From Polychytrium aggregatum (lineage: Eukaryota; Chytridiomycota; Chytridiomycetes; Polychytriales): 64,000 bases of DNA. Every line of letters starts with the position of its first letter. The first letter of the stretch is position 1. Below are positions 1 through 12,630 of the stretch, piece after piece. Under the pieces are notes generated by a model that searched no databases, had not been told where the DNA came from, and saw nothing but the letters and a program-made list of their open reading frames with translations. The position numbers and the translations under genes were made by a program. The stretch covers positions 434,001 through 498,000 of the forward strand of contig NW_026516216.1 in NCBI RefSeq assembly GCF_025602895.1. Reading direction: 5' to 3'.

Positions 1-97
1 GCGTGGCTGCAGTCCCATAAGCTCCGCGATGGGTTGGCTGGCAATGCTGGTGACGCAGTTTGGGTTGATGAACGTGTCGTGAATCTCTACACAACAG

Positions 98-1770
98 CCT
101 CCACCATACAAACCGCAACCGTTTGGGTCGACTACCTCTCGCTTCGAGAGTGCCGAAGAGATTCGAGCAAAGGCACAGCCCGCGCCTGGCACATACAATC
201 TGGACGAGGTAATCGCCACCACTGGATATTGAGAAGCAGCATCGTGGGTTGCATTGTGGATAACATTGCGAGTAGCATTGTGAATAACATTGCGAGTAGC
301 GTTGTGGATAGCATCGTGGATAGCATTGTGGGTAGCAGTGTGGATGTGCCCCGGCACTAACCCTGGTCTGTTGTCAAACGCTTGCAGATCGACAGCATCG
401 TGCAAAGAGTACAGCGCAACGTGGTGTTCAGCAACATTGGCGGAGTCACCAAGGGCTTTGGGTCTATTTGCCAGCGATTCGGCAAGGTGCATGTGGTAAG
501 TCATATGATTGAGTTCCGCTTGAGTCTCGGCCATGCCCATGCTCACGAACATGTGCTCACACTCGTTTGCGCCCACGGAAACTGCTTTCTGTCCACTAGA
601 ACAAAGACCCAGGTCCAGGATCGTACGACCCCAGGGCTCCTGAGAAGGCTGGCCCAAACGTTGGCAAGATCGCCAAGCTAAGGAGCCGCGGACCAAGCAA
701 GATCATGCTCGGGACGGCGATTGTGGATCCGACGCATGTGCGCATTCCTGTATTCGGAACACAGACCGAGCGATTCACGGATGTGGCAAATGCAGGTTGG
801 TGTAGATCTCGAGCCGTGCACAGGTCGCATCGGAGACTTCCGCAGACAGAGGTCGGCCAAAGGACTCGGCTTGCAAATCTCAGTTGGTTGAGACGTCGGT
901 GTCGTATGTCGACCGCAGAGGTTCCACCACCAGGGACGTACGAGATTGCCGATGCGTACGAGAGCATGCAGTCCAAGGGGCGCATTCCCAAGACCAGCAT
1001 CATGGTGAGCCAGATGCGACGAAGCCTGTTTCCAGGTGAGTGTGCTGCTGCATCCACACGCGGCTCTCGTTTCTCGGGAAGCAAGCGAGCAGCACGGTTG
1101 CTTGTCCGCAAAGCAAGATGCTTACCACAGCCGAACGTGTACCTGGGTCATCAGAGCCCGAGCAAGTTCCAGGTCCTGGCGAGTACGAGCCAGCCTTGCT
1201 CGAGAAGAAGGAGGCTCGTCAGAAGGACATTGGAGGGTTCCTCAGTTCGGTAAGCCCCAGGAGCATGGCACTGTACGATCCACTCCATCGATGTCGAGTC
1301 GCTGGCACTGATTGATCTGATGCGAGCCGTTGTCTTTTGCTCATGGCAATCCATCCTTGCACTTTGCAGAAGGAGCGATTCGACGAACGGCCACCGCCAG
1401 TTCCAGGTGAGTCGTCGGTCATGTTTGTGTCTACGGAATCTTGCTATTCGCCCGTCATCCAGCTTCGCCCCTGGCGGTAGTGCTGAGTTGGTTGGGATCG
1501 ATCTGGGTTGACACGATTTAGTCCAATTGGACTTTGATTTGACTTGGTTCGGCATCGCACATTGACTTGAGGTACTGACCGAGCGGGCTTGAACTCATCG
1601 GCCTGTGGCCAACGACAGGCCCTGGTGCCTATCTATCGCCCGAGTATGACCACGGGCTCATCAAAAAGACATTCAACATCACGCTTACGGATTGGCTGGG
1701 CAACCCGGCAACCAAAGAGCGTGGCCAGAAGGGCGAGGCTGGCCACGAAGTCAATTCGATTGTTGCCTGA
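98..1770 (+). CDS. Sperm-tail PG-rich repeat (STPGR) protein, flagellum-associated, 5' end outside window
   Basis: Seven exons fit in phase: 98-208, 388-495, 600-795, 919-1035, 1131-1249, 1370-1406 and 1619-1770 (TGA). The product carries repeated Pro-Gly-Pro-Gly-x-Tyr-type motifs, one or so per exon: PAPGTYNL, DPGPGSYDP, VPPPGTYEI, VPGPGEYEP and VPGPGAYLSP, the hallmark of STPGR proteins. Family knowledge: such proteins associate with axonemal microtubules of cilia and flagella, so the gene fits a zoospore-forming organism. The first visible exon starts after an acceptor at 96-97, so the start codon lies left of the window. Which STPG or CFAP subfamily it belongs to cannot be told. Beyond the TGA, 1771-2100 holds more protein-like sequence in two frames, so the 3' end of the model could be wrong. 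Confidence 0.75.
238..345. repeat. 12-bp minisatellite inside an STPGR intron
   Basis: Nine consecutive 12-bp units of the pattern AGCATTGTGGAT, with variants such as AACATTGCGAGT, fill most of the intron between exons 98-208 and 388-495. The units are diverged but strictly 12 bp long, so the array stays open in several frames; this is a repeat artefact rather than coding. Confidence 0.85.
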
Positions 1771-2327
1771 GCGAATCAAACGGTACGGCTGGTGGGCAAT
1801 CTCTGCAAATGGCCCGCGCAGAATCTGGCGCATACCCGTAACCTGGAGGTGCTGACGGCGCAGCATATGTCAGACTGTTTGACAAAGTGAATCCAGCAGA
1901 TGGGCCGCCGGATTGCCTCGACAGGTGGAAGAGATCTCTGTTCAGCGTGCCTGGCATCAAGGTACACGATTCGATCTGCGATATCTACTGGATACAACGG
2001 ACATGGTTCGAAAGATCAAGGAAGGGGAGCAATGGGGGCAAGAGGGAAGGAAGCGGGAACGAAAGAGAGAGAAAGCGGAGAAGAAAGGAAGGAAGAAATA
2101 GGAACAAGAAAGTGCCCACAACGCTTGCAGACCAAATCCAAATGAGATGGTGGCCATGGCACTACCAAACCATGCATCGGCGCTTGACTTCACTGGGTGG
2201 AGGGAGGAAGTGGACGGGGTAGTTAAAGGGTCGCATCGGTGGTGGTAGTAGCACTGGTGGTGGTGGCGGTGGTGGCGGCGGCGGTGGTGGTTGTGCAAAA
2301 ATGGGGCTTTGTCTTCACCCTTGGAGC
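1771..2327. other. Convergent intergenic region with low-complexity repeats
   Basis: Lies between the 3' ends of the STPGR gene (+) and the SLM1-like gene (-). It holds a purine-rich tract at about 2030-2110 and a GGT/GGC trinucleotide microsatellite at about 2238-2294. The stretch 1771-1890 (frame of the last STPGR exon after its TGA) and about 1926-2100 (another frame, Lys/Arg/Glu-rich, ending TAG) reads like protein and could be unrecognised 3' exons. Confidence 0.4.
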
Positions 2328-4474
2328 TCAAGACCAGGCATTGTGCGATGCAAGGTCCAGATCCGAGAATCGGGCTGTCGTTGTCGGGACAGACCAGGCA
2401 TCGGAGGCAGGAGGGAGCTGTGGGTCGCTGCGGCTCGGGTCCAGGGCATCCATGGTTGCTGCTGCGCTATTGACGGGCGGCGCTGGGAGAAGCTCATCAC
2501 CCCAGCCCGAGAATGACCCAGTCTGGGCGGGTTTGAAGCCCTGGGTGTGAGGTACCGACGGTGCAGCCGCGAAGCCTTCCTCTTCCTCTTCGCCGACCGA
2601 GTTGAGGGCGGACGAGGAAAAGGTGGTCAGGGGCCGTTGAGGCGGTTGTGTGGGCGAAGATGCTGGCGAGTGAGTGTTGGGCGCGCCAGCGAATGCAGGT
2701 GTGCTGTTTCCAGGCTGCGGCGACATATGCCCTCCTTGGAGCATGCTGTTGCGCTTGAGGAACAGCGAGGCCGAGGACGACGGGGAGAGAGATGTGTTGG
2801 CGGGCTCGGTGGGTCCGGTTGTCGAGGCCGTAGAGCTGGTGGTGGATGTGGAGCTTCGGCGAGGCACGGTTGAGTTCAGACGTGTCGAGAGTAGCTCCCT
2901 CCAAAAGTCGGACTGGTCCACAGTCAGGGCCTTGAACTGTTGGGGACAGAGGCGATATCGAAGCAGTGGTCAGAATGCGCAGCGATGCAGGTGGACGTGC
3001 GAGACATTGCCTCACATGCAGCATCACAGAGTGATGTGACATGGAATTGCGGTGGCGGCATGGGGAGTGAGCCCCCGGACACTTACCCGGTACTTGTCCG
3101 AGCCAAAGACACGGCCGGATTTGATTTGGACGGCGATCTCGCCAGATTCGCGGTCCGATGGGCTGGACGGAAGGATGGTCGAATCCGGCAGATAGTATCC
3201 CATCTCGTAGTCGCCCAGCTCCTTCTCCTTTCCACCGTTTGAGAAGCCGTGGAGGAAGCCCGAGGCCGTGAGAACATAGTATCCGGCGCGCCACTGGCCC
3301 TTCTGGAGAATCTTGGACTCGTAGCGCTGCAGCACGCCCTCGTGGACGACCTGGACGGCGGCATCCTCGATCTCGGCAGGCAAGGGGATGTCGCTTTCTT
3401 TGAGCAAGGGGTTCGAGCCCGTGTCGAGAATGACGTCGGCGTTGCGGGTCTTGAATTGGCTCCAGTCCGAGTCGGAGCTGATTTGGTTCAGCGAAGCAAG
3501 GCCGACGTTGAGCAGATCGCGGTTGGTGACGAGATCGTTCAGGCTGGCCTCCTGGAACTTTGTCAGACAGGCACGCAGGTGCTGGACCAGGGTCTTTTCA
3601 AAGATGGCGAAGGACTGCTCTTGCTTGGCGAGGCCGGACCGATAGTGCTCCTGCTTGTGGATGCAGAGGCGGATGTGGCGGAGGACGTCTGGTCGATGCA
3701 AAGCAGGTCAGCGCTGCGTCGAGAGAACGGCTGCAAATCAGGCCGCGGTGTGCGATTCGGATGTTCCTGTGGTCCAGCCGCCATACGGGACGATGCCGCT
3801 GGATGCCTCGTCGACAGCGGCGTCCTACCTTGCTTGGCGATAAAGGGATCGCGCGGGGCCTCTTTCCCATGGCCGAGGGTGATTTGCGGCGGGGCGCCGA
3901 CGCTGCCGCCCAGGATCCAATAGTGGCGAGCCAGACTCGCAGAGAGCAACATGAGCAGCCTGGGCAGGGCTTCTCGATCCCGCAGCAGCTCCTTGTCGAG
4001 GGAGCCCCACTCGGCCTGGACCGAGTCGAGCTTCTTTTTGACGTCGTTCAGCAGGGCCTTGAGGTTCGGGAGGGTCTCGGTCTCGATCAGGCTGGCGGAG
4101 GCGAGCTGGAGATTGGCAATGTGCAGCTGGGCCTCGAACACGGTTTGGAAGACGGAGCGGAAGGACTCGTCGGGGGCAAAGACATCGACGTCCTGCACAG
4201 AGCGGACGGGCTCCATGACGTGCTGCAGCGACTTTGAGAAGGCCTCGGCCATGCGCTTCTGCGACTCGGAGACGAGCTCAAAGTGGGCGATGAGCTTCTT
4301 CAGCAGAACCTGCCAGCCGGCGAGGCGGTCGGTGTAGCGGTCCGAGCAGGAGAGCGGCACGGGGTTGAGGTCGGCCTGGGGCGATGGGGAGGCCACGGCG
4401 AGGGCGGTGGGCTCTGTGGACGGCGACGACGGGGCGGGACTGTTCTGGGGTGGGTTCATCGAGGCACCTATCAT
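2328..4474 (-). CDS. Slm1/Slm2-like BAR-type and PH domain protein
   Basis: Three exons join in phase on the minus strand: 4474-3829, 3688-3087 and 2936-2328, giving 618 residues. After a Pro/Ser-rich N-terminus comes a long helical BAR/F-BAR-like region (about residues 40-290) and then a PH domain (about 330-435), recognisable from the YESKILQKGQWRAGYYVLT segment, the SGFLHGF strand and the closing FKALTVDQSDFWRELL helix. The C-terminal about 180 residues are Ser/Thr/Pro-rich and probably disordered. Family knowledge: yeast Slm1/Slm2 bind PI(4,5)P2 at the plasma membrane (eisosomes) and are effectors of TORC2. The same domain order and PH-region resemblance support an Slm-type assignment; a more distant BAR-PH paralogue remains possible. 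It diverges from SEC7 across a 1-kb promoter region. Confidence 0.8.
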
Positions 4475-5505
4475 GGTAGCAGCAGACGGCCTTGCCAGGG
4501 AGGCGACGATCGGGCAAAGGTTGATCGAGGAAGAGGATCGGATGAGAGGCAGAGCCAAAGAGGGATCAAAGACCAGCCAAGACGGTGTGTGTGTGTGTGT
4601 GCGGCACAGAGACTGCGCGGCGATGGCTTGTTGGAGGGGAGGTGGCGCTGCAGCACACGGGACAACGGGCGCAAGGGCTGTGTGACGGGCGCGGTCGAAA
4701 ATAGCCAGGGTTCGCAGGACAACGGGCAGGACTGCAGTATCAGTCTCGTTGCGGGTGGTGGGAATTGCCTTCCCTGATGCTGCGAGCAGATGCGGGAGGG
4801 GGGGGGCGAGAGCGTGCGTCCAGTCCCGGGAGACTGCGAACGGCCGAGTTCGTCGGGGAGTTCGATCAGAACTATTGTCTGTTTGAAGACATGGACGAAT
4901 GCGATCTGTCGGACTGAGATCCTCGCTCGATCCACAACCCCAGAGTGGTGCTGCTGTTGCCCGTGCAGATGACACCGATCTCTGGGCATCACTCGATCCG
5001 TACTCGATCCGTACTCGATCCGTACTGAATCCCGTACTTGATTCCGTACTTGATTCCGCACTCGATCCCGTACTTGATTCCGCACTCGATCCCGTACTTG
5101 ATTCCGCACCCATCAAGCACGGGCTGTTGCGCGAGCCGCTCAGCAACGCCGCGTGTCCGTTTCGTTCTGGTCTTCCGCCTGCCGCCGCGGATCCTTGGCT
5201 TGGCCTTCATCGCAGCTCATCCATCGGCCTCCTTCCGTCCATCGGCCCCGTTCCGTCCATCGCCCTCGCATCAGGGCATCTTCCTTCGCTCTGCCAGGCA
5301 AGTGCATATCCCTTGCAGAACTTGCCGCCTGATATTTTCCGGTCTGGACAGTCCGCCCCTGGCCCGATCGTGCGCTCTGGCCTGCTCGCCGTTCGCTTCT
5401 GCCGCACCCCCCCCTTTTCCACGTCCTTACCGCCATCTATCGCGAATCTCCCCAGGCCGTCGTTGTTAGCCTCGAATCTCGCAAGGCCGCTCGCCGCGCC
5501 TCGTT
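4475..5505. promoter_or_regulatory. Divergent SLM1-like/SEC7 intergenic region with minisatellite
   Basis: About 1 kb separates the two divergent start codons (4474 minus, 5506 plus). It contains a (GT)n run at about 4584-4600 and a tandem array at about 4991-5107 made of roughly ten 11-12-bp units alternating ACTCGATCCCGT and ACTTGATTCCGC. No gene is supported; long pseudo-frames across the array arise because 12 is divisible by three. No core promoter element could be assigned. Confidence 0.55.
4991..5107. repeat. 11-12-bp tandem array (ACTCGATCCCGT/ACTTGATTCCGC)
   Basis: About ten head-to-tail units. The first three are 11 bp (ACTCGATCCGT) and later ones 12 bp, alternating two variants, which suggests higher-order expansion of a 24-bp dimer. 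Confidence 0.85.
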
Positions 5506-8500
5506 ATGGAGTCGTTTCCTCTCATCAAGTCTTCGCTGGAGCGGCTCCTCCACGAGCTGCCCTCTCCCAGACACAACAGCCTGCAGCAGGAGCTCAAGAC
5601 CCAGCTGATTAATGCCATCCACCACTTTCCTGCCGCTCCGCTTTCGCCCGACCATCCGCTCTTTGGCAAAAACAACCCTGCCGACCACTACTGGCCCGCC
5701 CTCAAGCTCGCCTGCCACTCGTCCAACATTGCCAGGGTGCGCGAGGTGGCCCTCGACTCGATCCAGAAGCTCATCGCCCACAACCTCCTGAGGGGCTCGC
5801 TTCCGCTGGATCCGGCCCAGGCTGAGGCCATCTTTCCTGCTGCCTCGCCCGCTTCGGCGTCGACCCCGGCCCTGGCAACTCCCATCGTGAAGCGCCCGCC
5901 TGCCGGCGACAACGACCTCTCTCATCTCGCAGGATATGCCACTCCTCCCGTCGTCGGCTCGCCCTTGCCGGTCCACAAAAAGCTGTCGATCGTCCAGTCG
6001 CCGACATCAGGCCCGCCGCCGTCTCTGCAGGCGACACCCTCTCCAACACCATCGTCGCCGCCTCCTGCTGGAGCCATCCCAGCACCCGCGCCTGCAGAGG
6101 GAAGCGCACAGGTCCTGCCGACTGCCGCCCAAAAGTATCAGATCGACGACATTGTCCACACCGTCTGCACATCGTTCACGGGCCCTCAGACCGAGGAGCC
6201 TATTCAGCTGCAGATCCTCAAGGTCCTGCTCACCACCGTCACCTCGACCACATGTGAGGTCCACGAGCTGTCCCTCCTCAAGGCCGTTCAAACGTGCTTC
6301 AACATCTACCTGTATTCCAAGAACCAGACCAACCAAATCACTGCCAAGGCGTCGCTCACCCAGATGCTGCACATTGTGTTCTCTCGCATGGAAAACTATG
6401 CCCAAGTGCTGACCGAGTCTGCCCAGGCAATCCCCGATCTCCTGGTGTCGTCCGACCACGATGCGACCTCGGCTGCTTCTCACGCTGCGACCGAGCATCT
6501 GTCTGTCTCCAACGACGACTTGTCTGCTTCTCCGCGAGCAGAGAAAGCCTCTGCCCCTGTGATCCCGGAATTGCCCGAGGAGCAGCACGCCCCAGCAACA
6601 AACGGGCCCGAGCCTATCCCGATGAATGTCGATGGAGGTGCGGGTCTGCCATCGGACGAAGCGACCACTGGTCTGACCGCAGAGTCCCCCAATGCGACCC
6701 AGCCGGATGATCGCCAAGGCGCTGATGTCGCTGGTCATGAGACCCAAAACACAGGCAGCGAGCCGGTCGTCTCTCACGAGGCTGCACTTGACACTGGTGC
6801 TGCTCAAGCCGAGGCTGCAGACTCGAGTGTGCACCCCGACGCCGAACCAGGTATTCCCAGCATTCGTGCCTGCTGTCTCATTGCCATGGCGCTGTCGTGG
6901 TAGATCGGATCAACGACGCGGCGTCCCGTCGGTGGTCCGTTGTCTGGGATTGCTTCGTGTCTAACCATGTCACTCACGATGCGCCCTTCCGCCTTTCCTC
7001 TGCGTAGAGTCGTCCGCCACCCCCGTGCAAGATTCGCTCGATGCCAAAGTGACCAGCGATACCCAGAACCCCTACGATCCCACCATCGTCTACTACAACG
7101 AGCTGCTCCGCAAGGACGTTTTTCTTACCTTCCGCCTGCTCTGTCGGCTCTCGCTCGCGGCCGACCACCCCAGCGACGGTTCGCACCAGAATGCCAGCAT
7201 CGCCCAGGCTGCTGCTCTGCCGATCGACGAGCTCTCTCAGCAATGCATCCGCGCTCGCTTGCTTGCGCTCGAGCTGATTCTCTCCATGATCACAAACTGC
7301 GGCCCTGTGCTCCAGTCCGATGAGTTGTACGTGAGCCTCATCCGCCAGTCGCTCTGCATCTCCATCTCGCGCAACGCCATCACCACCAACCCGATGCTCT
7401 TTGAGCTCTCGCTCTCAATCTTTCTCCTGGTGATCCGGTTCTATCGGTCGCAGCTCAAGGTCGAGATCGAGTCGCTACTCAAGTGTGTGTACATCCACAT
7501 CCTCGAGATGGGCAACTCGACCTACAAGCAAAAGAGCATGGTCCTGCAGGGCCTTCTCAAGATCTGCGAGAGCCCACAGACCCTCACCGACCTCTACATC
7601 AACTACGACTGCGATCTGGCCATGACTTCCATCTTTGAGACGATCATCAACGCCTGCGCCCGTGTTGCTCAAGGCCGCGACGTTGGCGCTGCTGAAGGAT
7701 CCGGCTCATCGGCAGCCACCTCGAGCTCGACGACATCCACCTCGCGCGGCGGGCTCATTGGCTTTGCTGCCAGTGCCGCCGGACTCGACACCAAGGCTGA
7801 TTTGATCCGCGCCCAGGAGAAGCGCATCCGGCTGCGTGGGCTGTGCTGTCTGATGGCTGTCGTGAACTCGCTTGTTGACTGGTGCCAGGAACTCGATCCC
7901 TCCATCCCTTTGGTCGGCTCGGGTGGGAAGATTCGCCCCAACTCTGCCTCGACCGCGGCTTCTGTGCCGCCAGCGGACTCGTCGCAGCGGCTGTCCATCT
8001 CCAGCAACGTCTCTGACGCAAATCGCGCCCGATCTGGCAGCGAGGTCTCCGAGCAGCCCTCCCGTCTCGTGGCCCAGCCCCGGCCATCAATCGCAGTCGA
8101 CGCTGACGGCAGCAAGCCCAAGACCTTCCAGGAGGCACTTGCGCCCGAGAACCAGGCGAATCCCTACATAGTCAAGCGACATCCCCTGCAAACGGTATCG
8201 ATGGCGCACCAGGCGGCCACTCAGCTCTATGCCAACAACCCAAGCGTAACGTCGCTGACATCGAGCTCGAACGTGCCCACCGGATCGGGCACCCTGAACG
8301 AGGATGGCACCGAGGCACCAACCACGTCGCTGCAGATTGACTCGCTGACGCTCCGCAAGCAGCTGATGAAGCAGTGCATCACTCTGTTTAACCAAAAGCC
8401 CGAGAAGGGAATTGACATGCTGGTCGAGCACGGCTTTGTCGAGCGCGACCCTGTTTCGATTGCACGACTGCTGCACTCGACTTCGGAGCTCAGCAAGTCT

Positions 8501-11500
8501 GCCATCGGCGACTACCTGGGCGAGGGCGACGCCTTCAATGTCAAGACGATGCACGCCTTTGTCGACTATTTGGACTTTGAGGACATGGACTTTGTCTCAG
8601 CCCTGCGTCAATTCTTGCAGTCGTTCCGGCTACCAGGCGAGGCCCAAAAGATCAGCCGATACATGGAAAAGTTTGCCGACCGCTACTGCGAGACCAACCC
8701 ACAGGTCTTTGCCAAGGCCGACACAGCCTACACCCTGTCGTACTCGATCATCATGCTCAACGTCGACCAGCACTCGGAGAAGATCAAGGTGCGCATGGAC
8801 AAGGCTGCCTTTATCAAGAACAATCGCGGCATCAACGACGGCGCAGACCTGTCGGACGAGTATCTGAGCTCCATCTTTGACAACATCAGCGGCAACGAGA
8901 TCATCCTGGAGGAGGAACATGCCGGTCAGATCAACGCCATGGCGATCGGGCTTGGAGCCGGCGACCTGAACGACCGTCAGCGCATGGAGCTCTACCGCAA
9001 GGAGATTGCGATCGTCTCCAAGAAGAGCCAGCAGGCCCTGATGAAGGGTCTGGACGGCAACAAGGGCGCCATGCGGGATGTGGCTCCGTTCCAGAGCGCC
9101 ACGCTTCCCGAGGTGGCCCGACCCATGTTTGGCGTCGCATCCTGGCCGCTGATGGCCACCTTCTCGCTCCTCTTTGAAGCGGCCAACGCCGAGGAGGAGG
9201 AGGCCGAGTTCCAGGCCAACGCGACGCCCAAGGTCACAGATCTGTGTCTCCAGGGTTTTGCCGGGTCGATCCGAATCGCCAGCCTGTTCAAGATGGAGAC
9301 GGAGCGCGACGCCTTTGTGACGTCGCTTTGCAAGCTCACTGGCCTGACACACGTCGTGGATCTGAACAGCAAGAACATCAAGGCCGTCAAGACGCTGATT
9401 GCCCTGGCCAACTCTCTGGGCGAGTACCTCGAGAGCTCGTGGACGCAGATCCTCAAGATTGTCTCGCAGCTGGAACGCCTGCAGTCCGGTTCGGTGCTCG
9501 GCCATGCAACTCTGCCAACGAGCGCCAGCACAGGGGGCGGCCTCATGAACCTGGCTCGCAAGTCCATCTCGGGCGAGTCGCGCAAGATGGACGCCTCAGG
9601 TGCCCCTGGCGGATTCAACCCTGCCGCCGAGGGCTACGGGCTGGCTACAGCTTCGGGCAAACCCAATCCGGCCTTGGAAAAGATGATCGTGGAGCTGCAG
9701 CAGCAGTCCCTGATCGTTGCCGTCGACCGCATCTTTAGCTCAACCACGAAACTGTCGGTCACGGCGCTGGTGCACTTTTTCCGCTGCCTGTGCATCGTCT
9801 CGGCCGAGGAGGTTGGGCTCGAGAGCACCCAAGCTAGCGCCAGCTCGCAGCCGGCCATGACCGTAGCCCTCGTTGGGCCGCTGCGCATGTATCTCCTGCA
9901 GAAGATTGTCGAGATCTCGTACTACAACGTGAATCGCATCCGGTTCGAGTGGACCCAGATCTGGAAGATCCTGCAGCCCCACTTCAACGCCCTGGCCTGT
10001 CACTCGTCCAACCAGGTGGCCGTCTTTGCGATCGATTCGCTGCGGCAGCTCAACATGAAGTTCCTGGAGCGCGAGGAGCTGGGGCACTACTCGACCCAGA
10101 GCGAGTTCCTCAAGAGTTTCGAGTACATTGTCAAGTATAACCCGCGTCATAATATCCGCGAGCTGATCGTGTCGACACTGTCGCAGATGATCCATCTGAG
10201 GGCCAGCAGCATCCGTTCGGGCTGGAAAACCATCTTTGTGGTCTTTTCCAGGGTCGCCCAGCGCCAGGCCGCGCATTCGGAGGAGCCGCACCAGCACGAC
10301 ACCAGCGGTCAGTCCATATCCAAGGACGAGGAGCGCCTGATCACGCTGTCGTTCGAGACGCTGCAGTCGGTCTACCTCAGCTACTTTGACTATGTCGTGC
10401 TCGCGCCCGGTGCCTATGTCGACTATGTCGCGTGTCTCGCCGAGTTTGTGCTCCTTCCCGGCGTCGGCAAGATTCACGAAGAAGTGGTTCTGGGCAGCAC
10501 CGATCTGCTGCAGCAGTGTCTCGAGCGGCTCGTGCATCTCGCACAGGAGGGCAAGGACATCTCTCCGGCCCACACTCACCAGGCAGCAGCAAGCGCCATC
10601 GCAAACAAGCAGCGCAAGTCAAGTGTCCGGTCGATCAGCGGGGACTACCAGCATCTTGTGACGCCCAACGCCTCCTCGACCCGGACGCCGTCGCAGCCTT
10701 ACTTCAACGCCAACGGCACCATATCCGAGGAGCACTTTTTCCTCAAGTGGTTCCCGGTGCTGACGACCTTGACGCGCATCATCACAGACTCGACCAGCGG
10801 GCAGGTCCGCACCAAGACCACCGACATTCTCTTTGACACCCTCAAAAACAGCGGCGAGTACTTTGAGCCGTCGTTCTGGAAGAAGATCCACCGGGGTGTG
10901 CTCCTGCCGATCTTTGAAGACCTGCGGGAGACCAAGGCCCAGGGCTCGAACGGCAGCGCGCGCAACTCGGTCGCCGTGGTGAGCCGCGAGGCCAACTATG
11001 CCGTGTGGATCTATGGTCTGCGCATGCTCGTGGACCTGTATTCGATCTACTTTGATGCGCTGATGGGCCAGCAGGACAAGGGAGTGATCAAGAGCACCTT
11101 TGAGTTGATCAACTCGATGATGTGTCGCAAGGACGAGAAGCTGTCGACCACGGGCCAGATCTGCTTGAACCAGCTCCTCCGTACCAACATTGGCAAGCTC
11201 CCGCGGCTGCAGCAGGCCGACGGCGGCCGGACCGACAGCTGGGAGCTCATCACATCGTGTCTCGAGGAGTGTTTCCGACAGACCACCCCGGCAGAGCTGT
11301 TGAACTGTGTGTATCCCTCCAAGAGCGGCGTCATGGTGCAGTCGAGTCAGAGCTCTCTCGACCCCGACGACAGCCGCGAAACGATAGACACGCCATCGCA
11401 TCCTCGGGAGAGCATCGGTGCATCCCAAAATGGTGCAACGACGATCCAGGGACGCACCCAACTTCAGAGCTTGGAGCTCACGCAGCAGCGTGGCAACCGA

Positions 11501-12399
11501 GTCGCTATCGAGGCAGCAGATGTCAACGGCGGCATCGGAATCCCGCTGAGCGCCCTAGATTTTGGCCACACCATCATCAAGTGCAGCATCCACCTCGAGC
11601 TGATCCAGAGCATCCGCGACATTGCGCTGAGCCCCATCTTGAACGTGAACGAGGACACCCACGGTATGTGTGGAGAGGCTGTGGAGAGAATGGCCGATCG
11701 TTGCCTGTTCATGTCATGGCACCATGGCCCAGATTCCTGTGCCTGAGACCTTTGCTGACAATGCCACAACTTGCTCGAACAGACAATTCTGCCAATCCCG
11801 ATGTGTTCATCAATCTGATCCCAGCAACCTTCCGCTCGCGCTGGATCGGCGTCATGTACAACTCGTATTGCTTTGCCCGGACGTTCAACGCCAACGTCGA
11901 ACTCCGTCACGCCCTGCTTCGAAGCGGATTGATCAGCAACCTGCCCAACTTGACCAAGCAAGAGACAATCTCCGAGTCGACATACATCCGGATGCTCTTT
12001 GCTGTCTATAGGTTCTGCGGCGACGACGATGGCGAGGGCACCGAGATCCTGAACAGCCTAGTTGGCGAGTCGATGGATGTGATGCAGCGCTTCGCCGATA
12101 TGGTTGCGGACCAATCCAAGTTCAAGCGCGACATTACCATGTGGAGCTCTGTGGTCATTATCATCTTCCAGGAACTGCTGGCGACCAAGCAAAAATGCCA
12201 CTGGAGATCATCAATGACAGTGGACGTGGCACCTGGAGAGGACCACATGCGACCGGCCGAGTCTGGCCTCAGGCTCAAGGCACTTTTGCCAGAGGTGTAT
12301 CGAGTGGCCATCGAGTGCATCGCGATCGACAATGCCGATGTCCGTGTGGCGCTGGTGGAGTTCATGCGCGGCACGATCGATCTGTTTGTTCTGCATTAG
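5506..12399 (+). CDS. SEC7: Large ARF guanine-nucleotide exchange factor, Sec7/BIG family
   Basis: Three exons join in phase: 5506-6850, 7008-11663 and 11783-12399, giving 2205 residues, typical of Sec7/BIG. The N-terminal half contains DCB-like helices (about 215-300) and the HUS region with its NYDCD box at about 646. The Sec7 domain spans about 897-1085; the catalytic glutamic finger is Glu993 in [10 protein letters not shown], followed by the [11 protein letters not shown] helix and the IKNNRGIN loop. The C-terminal about 1100 residues match the helical HDS repeats of the family. Family knowledge: Sec7 activates ARF1-type GTPases at the trans-Golgi and drives COPI/clathrin vesicle formation. 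A low-complexity Pro/Ala linker at about 100-210 separates the N-terminus from the DCB helices. Start ATG 5506 is the first in the frame. No break or frameshift is seen. Confidence 0.92.
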
Positions 12400-12630
12400 C
12401 CTTTGATAAACGATGAGGAATGAGTCCTGAGTGGCATCACACCCTTGTCAGAGGCGAGCGGGTCCGGGATCGACCAGGGGCAGGGGCTGTGGGGAATTGA
12501 GTGCATCCAAAAGGTGTGACGATCGCTGGGACTTGAGCATATTGATGGATATGTGGTGGGTCTAATGTAGAAGGAGCCAGAGGAACGGGCAATACCGATG
12601 GGATCCCAACAGAGCGGAGCACAGTGCTGA
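12400..12630. other. SEC7 3' flank, no gene seen
   Basis: Short spacer between the SEC7 stop and the LINE fragment; nothing recognisable. Confidence 0.4.

Noticed and set aside
8630-9505. 291-codon antisense frame over the SEC7 gene (and similar ones at 6007, 9740, 10619)
   Set aside because: Shadows of the Sec7 coding strand caused by G/C-ending codons.
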